This document shows, piece by piece, positions 8,901 through 15,691 of a DNA stretch of 64,000 nt. Position numbers and translations under genes: made by a program. Numbering within the stretch: position 1 is the stretch's first letter; each line of letters starts with the position of its first letter. Under the pieces are notes generated by a model that was not told the DNA's origin, ran no database searches, and saw nothing but the letters and a program-made list of their open reading frames with translations. The stretch comes from G963675935 sp963675935 (GTDB lineage: Bacteria > Planctomycetota > Planctomycetia > Pirellulales > Thermoguttaceae), in assembly GCA_963675935.2 (NCBI GenBank), contig CAXXPV010000008.1:558001-622000 (forward strand), in the 5' to 3' direction.

Positions 8901-9800
8901 GGAAAAGACGGCAGCCCCAGCGGGAAGGATGGCAAGGCCCCTGGAAAAGACGGCAGCCCCAGCGGGAAGGATGGCAAGGCCCCTGAAAAAGACGGCAAAG
9001 CCGACGATAAGGCGGCCAAGCAGGATGGAAAGACCGACGCCGCCGGCGCAGCGGGCAAGCCGTCCGACGAGAAAAATGCCCAGCCCGGCGCCGGTCCAGG
9101 CGGGAAAGACGCCGATGGCAAGCCAACAGAAAACGCCGGCGACAAAGACCAGCAGGCCACGCCTGGCGATTTGCATGGCAAAAAAGGTAAGCCGTCGGAC
9201 GCCAAGGTCGATCCCCGTCAAAAAGCGACCGGCCAGGGTGGTGGCGACGAACCGGGCAAGCCGCTGGAGAATCCGCCCGAGGGCGGGCAGCCCGGCCGGG
9301 GCGATTCGAAAGGTCCGCAAGCGAAGCCGGCGGGCGTTCCCGGCGGCGGCAATCGGCAACCGAAATCCACCGACGCGAAACCGCCCGAGCCGCCGGATAA
9401 CGCAACCGACGAGGCGAACACCGAGTACGCTCGGCGTCAGACGGAGCTAGCCTTGCAGCACTTGCGCGATGTCATGGCCCAGGAAAAGCCGGAGTTGCTC
9501 GATCGGCTCGGCTGGACGAAGGACGACGCCCGGCGGTTTTTGGATCGTTGGGAGGCGATGCGAGCAGCGGCAGCGGGAAAGGACGCGAAGGGCGAGGCGG
9601 CGCGAAAGCAGTTGAACGACGCGATTCGGAGTCTTGGCCTTCGGCCGCAGGGCACGGAGTTGCGCGGCGGGGGGGTTGCGCCCGACGCGGCCCAAAAGCT
9701 TCGCGATCCCGGCCGGTTTGCCCCCCCGGCGGATTGGGCGGAGCAGCTTCGGGCGTATACCCGCGGCGTCGGCGGGGCCGATCGGCAAGAGAAGAAATAG
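5934..9800 (+). CDS. DUF4175-like membrane protein with very long low-complexity region
   Basis: This is a 1288-residue protein. Residues ~1-190 contain two to three membrane segments (around VTLAIGVLAYLFAAAM, LLWLGLVGAGGTYFVL and GCVLAAFVALFALYLIF). Residues ~200-540 form beta-sandwich-like domains (DAPTRVTIRDVRPGD, then YHYPGYTGLADQTVE), as in the DUF4175-like planctomycete proteins. Residues ~545-1190 are almost entirely Lys, Gly, Glu, Asp, Asn, Gln and Pro in degenerate repeats such as GGKPGEKKQGE. A short ordered C-terminal domain follows (AEQLRAYTRGVGG). It probably sits in the inner membrane, but no activity is known. The start 5934 is chosen ahead of SSGLTNPPP. Confidence 0.75.
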   Translation: MSSGLTNPPPIPMQTPVVTPSVPNDFEGFIDQRLRHTRRQLKTTDIAGATVTLAIGVLAYLFAAAMIDHWLIAGGLGVWGRTLLWLGLVGAGGTYFVLRVLPPLLHRVNPIFAAATIEKSRPTLKNSLINFLLLRSHRQEMTTPVYRALESRAAADLSHVQIETAVDRAYLIRTGCVLAAFVALFALYLIFSPKNPLRSAARILLPWSAIDAPTRVTIRDVRPGDATVFLGESVSVSAEAAGLDANETLLLVYSSADGQIVDQTIPMTVPAGEYRYQCSLPPGKLGLQQDYEYFLTAGDCRTGRHRITVQIAPAIAVEKVDYHYPGYTGLADQTVERQGDLRAIEGTEVTLHARANTDVKPNSAEIDLGCSGRQGVRMNVEGKNVEGKFTLRMSPDDPKLPKYDSYMLRMADLQGRENLQPIRHRIDVIRDLPPEVFVLDQPAEDVQVPENGSLDIKIRAEDPDFGLRRVAIRAERDGRSLSIAPSLEKRRPEKPLAGEFTGTVAFVPQKLGLKAGDRAEYWAEAEDNREPVANRTATEKRWIVVVAPESQQSPNEKQGKSDNAENNTKNDAREKPENNGDKPEKSDGAGGSENPNQNPEQNPKTQDKKPGESGEGKSSENGGKNEKGENGGKNSEPRNSQEQGNQPGGTSDKPSERVNPDTDPGTAMDEILKDQKKEQQKQQQGEKEGQGDAGGGKPGEKKQGEEAGGKPGDMKQGEKAQGENAGGKEGEKKQGEQAGEKQDEKQGENAGGKKGEKNQGKQAGGKQDEKKQGEKLDGKEGEKKQGEESGGKPDEKNQGGAAGGKPDEKQGENGKNGTGQTPPGAEGSPTNEKTPGASSSPDDKGSNEKSDSGEKPSKSPNQRPSDTPSNTSGDRSGNGDVGEGQKSPSEGGGSPGSHTPSKDGGQLDRGPGGDEVGENPGDKPVAGKGKSSEGKKAEKGAEGAKGAGKSADGKADENGPKQDGKTADAAGAKGQSADGKPDGKDGKAPGKDGSPSGKDGKAPGKDGSPSGKDGKAPEKDGKADDKAAKQDGKTDAAGAAGKPSDEKNAQPGAGPGGKDADGKPTENAGDKDQQATPGDLHGKKGKPSDAKVDPRQKATGQGGGDEPGKPLENPPEGGQPGRGDSKGPQAKPAGVPGGGNRQPKSTDAKPPEPPDNATDEANTEYARRQTELALQHLRDVMAQEKPELLDRLGWTKDDARRFLDRWEAMRAAAAGKDAKGEAARKQLNDAIRSLGLRPQGTELRGGGVAPDAAQKLRDPGRFAPPADWAEQLRAYTRGVGGADRQEKK
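8880..8997 (+). repeat. 42-bp tandem repeat inside the DUF4175-like gene
   Basis: A 42-base unit starting GGGAAGGATGGCAAGGCCCC is repeated at 8880-8921 and 8922-8963 without visible change, and a third partial copy runs to 8997. It encodes GKDGKAPGKDGSPS. The near-identity at DNA level points to recent expansion. Confidence 0.85.
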
Positions 9801-9905
9801 GCCGAAATGGGCCGTTCCCGCGTTCTTCGCTCTTGGCCCAAACGCCAAAATCTGCTAAAAGAGCAAAGCTTGTTGATTTGGTTTGGTCCCAAAGGCTTGC
9901 TCACC

Positions 9906-11921
9906 ATGAACTTCGGTCGAGTCGTGCGGATGGCGATCCGCTACAAATTCACTTTCGCGGCGGCGGTGTTTTCAGCCCTAATGGTTGCGGTTCTTTGGGG
10001 AGCGAACATCGGCGCGGTTTACCCCGTTGTCGAAGTCGTCTTCAAAAACAAGTCGATGCAGCAATGGATCGGCGAGAAAATCGCCGAGAACCAAACGGCC
10101 ATCGCCGCGCGAACCACCGAACTGGAAAGCCTCCGCCCTCGGTTGGCCACGGTTGAAAAAACCGGCGACGCCAAAGCCATTTGGGAGGCCAATCACGCTA
10201 TTCGCATGGCCGACGATCAACTCGCCCGGGCGACCAGCAGTCTGCGGGCGGCCGAATTCGCCAAGCCCTACATCGAAGCCTACATGCCGGCCGATCCGTT
10301 CCTCACGCTCGTGTGGATCACTTGCTTCCTGTTGCTGGGCACCATTCTGAAAGACCTTTTCCTGGTGGCCAACAACGTGCTCGTGGCGCGGCTTGCACAA
10401 TTGGCTACGTTCGATCTGCGTAAACTTTTTTATCGCCGCACGCTGCGGATGGACCTGGCCACGTTCAGCGAAGACGGCACGGCCGACCTGATGAGCCGGT
10501 TTACGAACGACGTGAATCAAGTGGCCAAGGGAATCGAATCGTTGTTCGGCAAGCTGATCCGCGAGCCGCTTAAAATGCTGGCATGTTTGATTCTGGCGGC
10601 GTTTTTTAGCTGGCGGCTGCTGCTGCTGACGTTGATCGTCACGCCGGTCGCGGCTTTCGCCATCCGCTGGCTGGCCAAGATGCTCAAGCGGGCGAATCGC
10701 CGCGCGATGGAAGAAATGGCCGGCATCTACACGACGCTCGAAGAGACGTTCCGCAGCATCAAAATCGTCAAGGCGTTCACCACCGAATCGCAAGAGCGCA
10801 AAAGATTCCACGACAACAATAAGAGCTACTACCACAAGTCGATGCGCATCGCCGGGTACGATTCGCTCAGCCATCCGATGACCGAAGTGCTGGGCATCGC
10901 CACGATCTCGGGCGTGATGATCGTCGGCGGATGGTTGATCTTCTCGCCGGAGCCGAAGGTTTTGGGCGTGAGCCTGAACAGTTGGCAAATCGGGCAAAGC
11001 GCCATGCTGACGTTTTTCGCCCTGCTGGCCGGCATGGCCGATCCGCTGCGCAAAATGTCGGATATTTTCAGCACCGTGCAAGGCGGCATCGCGGCCAGCG
11101 ACCGGATTTTCTCGCGGCTCGACCGCCAGCCGACCGTGCGCGACCCGAAGCGGCCCGCGCCGTTCAAACGTCATCATCGCGATTTGGAATTCGACAACGT
11201 CGGTTTCGCCTACCAGCCCGGCAAGCCGGTGCTGGAACAAATCAATCTGAAAATCGCGTTCGGCGAGACGATCGCGGTGGTCGGCCCGAACGGCTGCGGC
11301 AAGAGCACGCTGGCCAATCTGATTCCCCGATTCGCCGATCCGACCGAGGGCCTTGTGCGAGTTGACGGCGTTCCACTGTGCGACATGCGGCTGCGCGACC
11401 TTCGCGGGCAGATCGGGCTGGTCACGCAGGAAACGATGCTGTTCGACGACACGATTTTCAACAACATTTGCTACGGCGCGCCCAACGCCACGCGCGAGCA
11501 GGTGATCGAAGCGGCCAAGCAGGCGCACGCCCATCGGTTTATCGAGCAGGAATTGCCGCAGGGCTATGAAACTTCGGCCGGCGCCTTGGGCAATTGTCTC
11601 TCGGGCGGGCAGCGGCAGCGCATCGCCCTGGCCCGGGCCATCCTGCGCAATCCGGCCATTCTGATCCTCGACGAGGCGACCAGCCAAGTCGATCTCGAAA
11701 GCGAGCAGGCGATCCAGCAGGTGTTGGAAAAATTCACCCGCGGACGGACGACGATCATCATCACGCACCGAATGGCGGTTTTGTCGCTGGCCGACCGCAT
11801 CGTGGCGATGGAAGGCGGGCGGATTCTCGACGTGGGCGTTCACGAAGAGCTCATCAAGCGTTGCGGGCTGTATCGCCGGCTGTATCAAATTCAGTTCGAC
11901 GATCTGAAGCAGACGGCGTGA
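9906..11921 (+). CDS. ABC exporter, fused permease and ATPase (MsbA-like)
   Basis: The N-terminal half (residues ~1-400) is an ABC transporter type 1 membrane domain with about six helices. An unusual ~90-residue insert, partly coiled coil, follows the first helix (ENQTAIAARTTELESLR). The C-terminal half is the ATPase: Walker A GPNGCGKST, Q-loop LVTQET, signature LSGGQRQRIALARA, Walker B AILILDEATS and H-loop ITHRM. It should work as a homodimer exporting a lipid, glycolipid or peptide. ATG 9906 is chosen over the 9807 start because it precedes the first conserved helix. It follows the DUF4175-like gene by ~100 bases on the same strand. Confidence 0.88.
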   Translation: MNFGRVVRMAIRYKFTFAAAVFSALMVAVLWGANIGAVYPVVEVVFKNKSMQQWIGEKIAENQTAIAARTTELESLRPRLATVEKTGDAKAIWEANHAIRMADDQLARATSSLRAAEFAKPYIEAYMPADPFLTLVWITCFLLLGTILKDLFLVANNVLVARLAQLATFDLRKLFYRRTLRMDLATFSEDGTADLMSRFTNDVNQVAKGIESLFGKLIREPLKMLACLILAAFFSWRLLLLTLIVTPVAAFAIRWLAKMLKRANRRAMEEMAGIYTTLEETFRSIKIVKAFTTESQERKRFHDNNKSYYHKSMRIAGYDSLSHPMTEVLGIATISGVMIVGGWLIFSPEPKVLGVSLNSWQIGQSAMLTFFALLAGMADPLRKMSDIFSTVQGGIAASDRIFSRLDRQPTVRDPKRPAPFKRHHRDLEFDNVGFAYQPGKPVLEQINLKIAFGETIAVVGPNGCGKSTLANLIPRFADPTEGLVRVDGVPLCDMRLRDLRGQIGLVTQETMLFDDTIFNNICYGAPNATREQVIEAAKQAHAHRFIEQELPQGYETSAGALGNCLSGGQRQRIALARAILRNPAILILDEATSQVDLESEQAIQQVLEKFTRGRTTIIITHRMAVLSLADRIVAMEGGRILDVGVHEELIKRCGLYRRLYQIQFDDLKQTA

Positions 11922-12365
11922 CGTAGGCGAGCCGATTGGAGTTGGTCAACAGACCCGCGAATTTCCAATTTCACGGGCGTCCGTGGGGTTTTGCGAGACC
12001 AGAGCATCGGCGTCAGGCTTGCGATAGGCAGTTGAAGATGCCAAAGAGCGAAGGGGTCGGCCGCTCGCGGTCTGCGCCATGAGATCGCGCGCAGTGTCCC
12101 TATGATGAACATGCGTATCTATAGCGGAAGTTCGAGGCGTTTTCAAGAGCGGGAATTGGGCCAGCTTGACAAATCCCCGCGATTGGATGATGATGCGAGA
12201 TCCGTTGTGCGTAGAAGTCGGATGAGTAAAAGGGTTGGAAGTTCGGGGTTGTCGTTGGTGGATTGGCAATTCAGCCGTCCGATTAAAGGCACCCGACCGC
12301 TTTAGGCGTTCCATACTTTTTGGCCGTATGGGTTCGGTATATGATTCAGTTTACGTATTTTGCCA
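11922..12365. other. intergenic region before the KAP-like gene
   Basis: 444 bases without a convincing gene. Base composition shifts toward A/T in the last ~100 bases, marking the edge of the foreign segment that holds the KAP-like NTPase. No tRNA or inverted repeat flanking that gene was found here. Confidence 0.5.
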
Positions 12366-15101
12366 ATGAAACAGGATCACTTCTTTTGCCTCTCTCGACG
12401 AACTATGAACCGTGCCATTTTACGGCGGTGGTTGGATGTCGTGGTGCTCTCTATGCTGGGGGCAATTACTGGATGCTTTTTTCTCGTCTGGCAGCAGTCT
12501 CTATGTATACTTGCGACACGACTGTTGAGCGTACTGCCATTTTGGTGGCCTGAAATTGTCATCATAGTGGCAGCCACGATCATCCTCAATGTTTATCTCC
12601 GCATTTCGCCATTTTTCTTGGGGCAGATTCCGTATGTGCTTCGTTACCCTCCAACGTGGATGGCCATTCTCCTCGCTACGTCCTTCACGTTCGCTCTGCA
12701 ATATATAATCGGTCATGATGCTTATTGTTATGACGCGATGGCATGGCTCTTAGCTCTTGCAACAGTGGCTTTAGCTAGCGCACTCCAGTGGATTATCCAG
12801 GCGATAACAAACTTTCAGGTCGATAGCGTTCCGACGAAGTTGCCTCCAATCTCATGCGCGAAAAGCAATTCGGATTCCGCAGCCCCAAATTTCAGCACGA
12901 TTGCAGACAATTGGGAATCTCTGAAAGTTTGGTTCGCAACTGATTTACCAATAACGGCGCGCTCCCATGACTTGTTTTACCGCATGGCGATTGTACGCCG
13001 CTTTGCGGATCGGCTTCTTCTGCCCCTCGACAAAGATACCACCATTGGGCTCATCGGCGAGTATGGAAGCGGTAAGACTAGTCTCTTTGAGCTCGTCAAA
13101 GAGGAGATTTCTGCCAGGCAAACACACGGGGCATCATCCGCTCTCTTCTGTCATGTCGATTGTTGGGGATTTGAGAACTCGGGTGCGGCGCTTCAGAGTA
13201 TCCTGTCGCGGGTTCTCGGAGAACTAAGCAAGAAAGTGGATTGCTTGGCAATTAGTCAGCTACCAGAATCCTACCGAAGACTGCTCGCGGGAGGTGGGGG
13301 ATGGTGGGCGTCGTTGGCAAGCTTGGTTGGTGACTCCAATCCAGAATCACAACTCCAGCGACTAGGTCCGATTCTCATTGCTATGAACGTTCGATTAGTT
13401 CTTATTATCGAAGAGTTGGATCGCCCACAAAGTTCACATTTTGACTTACAAGACATCGCGGCTACGTTGTGCCACCTGAAGTCCGTGCGAGGCGTATCCT
13501 ATATACTTGCTGGAAACAAGGACGTCAAACGCCACATTCCATTTATGAAGTTATGCGACTATAGCGAGGATTTACGACTGGACACAGATTCCATACTTCG
13601 GGCGATTAGCACGATGCGACAAGCGTCGCTTCACGAATATGCTGATATTGATCCGATGCCCAGTCAGACTCGTGATAGCCTGGAAACTTCATTGGGCGTC
13701 GATCAAGCAACAAGCCGCTACATTCAGTGGTCGTGGTTCGGCGATGATAGTTCCCTTAGCACAGCAATTCTACGTCTCGTAAACACGCCGCGACTACTCA
13801 AGCATATACTACGCCATACATGCGGTCTTTGGCAGACATTGCATGGCGAGATTGATTTTGATGATTTGTTTGTATGCACAATATTGCGTTTTACTGCGGA
13901 AGAGGCAATTTACTTCATTAAAGAACACCGCAACGTCCTGCAAATGGATGTGCGAAGCCAAAGCTCGTCAGAGTCGGACAAGGCGGCTGCTGAGCGACGA
14001 AAGCAGTTTATCCAAACCAAATGGGGCGAGACTATTGAGAAGGTAAAATGGGACGCAGCAGCGGCCAAGACGCTGCTGCTATTCCTGTTTCCCAATGCGG
14101 CGGATTATTTCGGAGAAAGGTATATCGAGAATCGTGTTGCTCCACAAGGAGTCCGGCATTCGGAGCCGACTAACTACTGGAGTCGTATGTTGGCTGGGGA
14201 AATTGCTCAGAGTGAATTGCGGGATCAGTTCGTGCTGAAAAGCATGGTCGAGTGGTCCCAATCGCCCTCTAGCAGCACAACTGCCAATAGTCTCTGTTCA
14301 TCCAGGGCGTTTGTAGAACGCTGGGGGCATTTCTGTGAGTGGCTGCCCGTCCCAAACCTGCTTGACCTTGCCGGGCAAGTGCTAGACATTCTTCGCGATC
14401 GCGATGGTGCAAGGGCTTCTTGCGACCATGACGGCATAAATGCGTTGTGGAGAGTGGCAAAAAGGATAGTTACTAAAGACGAGAATAGCCGCAAATGGGT
14501 ACTTGACCAGATTCTGCATTCGCTTCCAATAAGCCTACACCTACTCAATGATCTCTATCACTATTGGGCATCAACGCGCTACGGAGTATTGAAGAATGAA
14601 CGGGACCGAAATGAAGTTCGACAAGGTTTGGCCGAATCGGTAAGGGGGTTTCTTAACGCTGATAATCCAGATGCACTGATCAATATCTTGGATCCTTTGC
14701 ACACCTACTCAGTGTCTCAACTTGTCCAACCCATAGATGACGACGAACCAAATTCTATACTTGCAAATCCCTCCGATTGGCAATGGCTGAGCCCAATTCT
14801 CCTTGCCGCTGCGCCGCATGCGCCCGCTCTTATTATCCCAGAGATCGTTTACTTAGTCACGAGTTCGGGGAGGAATTTTACCGGCCAAGTAACAACGCAG
14901 TGGAACATGGACATTCTTGAGAAGATGTTCACCAGCAGTATGCGAGATATGATGCTGACACTGCTCATGGACTTCCAAGTAACAACTGAATACCCTGACC
15001 CTTTGGTCGAGACCAACATCCAAAATGCCCGCTCGCTTGCTCGCCAATGGCTCGATGAACATGACAGTTCACATAATAGGAAGTCAGAAGAGTCGGGATA
15101 A
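12366..15101 (+). CDS. KAP-like membrane-anchored P-loop NTPase
   Basis: This is a ~911-residue protein. Four membrane segments lie in the first ~160 residues (around VVVLSMLGAITGCFFLVW, EIVIIVAATIILNVYL, MAILLATSFTFALQYII and WLLALATVALASALQWII). The Walker A motif GEYGSGKTS lies near residue 231 and a Walker B-type strand with an acidic pair (VLIIEELDRPQ) near residue 350. This layout matches KAP-family NTPases, which include phage-exclusion proteins. The C-terminal ~550 residues are unrecognised. Codon use is visibly more A/T-rich than in all its neighbours, suggesting transfer. Alternative starts are TTG 12360 and ATG 12405. Confidence 0.65.
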   Translation: MKQDHFFCLSRRTMNRAILRRWLDVVVLSMLGAITGCFFLVWQQSLCILATRLLSVLPFWWPEIVIIVAATIILNVYLRISPFFLGQIPYVLRYPPTWMAILLATSFTFALQYIIGHDAYCYDAMAWLLALATVALASALQWIIQAITNFQVDSVPTKLPPISCAKSNSDSAAPNFSTIADNWESLKVWFATDLPITARSHDLFYRMAIVRRFADRLLLPLDKDTTIGLIGEYGSGKTSLFELVKEEISARQTHGASSALFCHVDCWGFENSGAALQSILSRVLGELSKKVDCLAISQLPESYRRLLAGGGGWWASLASLVGDSNPESQLQRLGPILIAMNVRLVLIIEELDRPQSSHFDLQDIAATLCHLKSVRGVSYILAGNKDVKRHIPFMKLCDYSEDLRLDTDSILRAISTMRQASLHEYADIDPMPSQTRDSLETSLGVDQATSRYIQWSWFGDDSSLSTAILRLVNTPRLLKHILRHTCGLWQTLHGEIDFDDLFVCTILRFTAEEAIYFIKEHRNVLQMDVRSQSSSESDKAAAERRKQFIQTKWGETIEKVKWDAAAAKTLLLFLFPNAADYFGERYIENRVAPQGVRHSEPTNYWSRMLAGEIAQSELRDQFVLKSMVEWSQSPSSSTTANSLCSSRAFVERWGHFCEWLPVPNLLDLAGQVLDILRDRDGARASCDHDGINALWRVAKRIVTKDENSRKWVLDQILHSLPISLHLLNDLYHYWASTRYGVLKNERDRNEVRQGLAESVRGFLNADNPDALINILDPLHTYSVSQLVQPIDDDEPNSILANPSDWQWLSPILLAAAPHAPALIIPEIVYLVTSSGRNFTGQVTTQWNMDILEKMFTSSMRDMMLTLLMDFQVTTEYPDPLVETNIQNARSLARQWLDEHDSSHNRKSEESG

Positions 15102-15691
15102 CGGGGATCGGAAGTCTTTCATGGCAAGACAGGCCCGCACAAAGCCGCCCTTCTCTTTGCGTCCCGACGGGGGTTCGTAGAATGGCGTTGTCCCCGCGGC
15201 CTATGCAACCCTTTCAGGGTTGAAGGGATGGAGCTTTTGGCCGTTTTCCCGGGGTAGCCGCTCGGAGCGGCTACCCCGGGCTATCCTATTACAAGCCCTT
15301 CGGGCTATTACGCCAAAAATCTCTGACGCAATCTGCGGGGCACGTCGGGCTATCCTATCACAATCCCTGCGGGCTATTGCGTCTGCCTAACTCCTTACGT
15401 ACCAACACTTGAATGGCGGACGGACTCTGAAGGCGGAACTACGAACGACTTTGCAGTTGTGCAGGGTAACCGTTCACGGGCCGGGAAAACATCGTCATTC
15501 TGATCGCAGCGAATAATCTCGTCTGGGCCGCGATTCCACGAGAGATTCTTCGCTGCGCTCAGAATGACGGGTGCCCCGTGAACGGTTACTTGTGCAGGCA
15601 ACCCGTTTTCCTTTACTTCCGCCGCCCGACGTGTTAGGCTGTAGGGTTTCATCATGCCCCAATATGCCTAACCCTGTCGCACGTGCCTAGG
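15102..15691. other. repeat-filled intergenic region between KAP-like gene and uvrA
   Basis: 590 bases with no gene. They hold a perfect-looking inverted repeat (15247-15280, CCCGGGGTAGCCGCT and its complement). Two direct copies of CTATCCTATTACAAGCCCTT-like sequence lie at about 15282 and 15351. A nested palindrome follows at 15466-15589. All are intergenic repeat types rather than coding DNA. Confidence 0.7.
15466..15589. repeat. nested palindrome with CATTCTG...CAGAATG core
   Basis: The outer arms are GTAACCGTTCACGGG (15466-15480) and its complement (15575-15589). The inner arms begin CGTCATTCTGATCGCAGCGA (15493-15520) and are complemented at 15542-15569. The inner core recurs at 18848-18921 and 52834-52920. 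Confidence 0.85.

Noticed and set aside
8880..8997. Possible CRISPR-like array
   Set aside because: The 42-base units are directly adjacent without spacers and encode a protein repeat in frame. No cas gene is present.
8259..9359. Long open frames on the minus strand opposite the DUF4175-like gene
   Set aside because: They mirror the repetitive Lys/Gly/Glu codons, read as Leu/Phe/Pro/Ser repeats, and have no start signals or homology-like motifs.
9978..11888. 636-codon minus-strand frame opposite the ABC exporter
   Set aside because: The plus-strand frame contains complete ABC motifs. The antisense frame is His/Arg/Gln-rich, typical of a GC-rich shadow.
12320..12553. 77-codon frame at the start of the KAP-like gene
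   Set aside because: It overlaps the membrane-segment coding sequence of the KAP-like protein in another frame and has no recognisable features.
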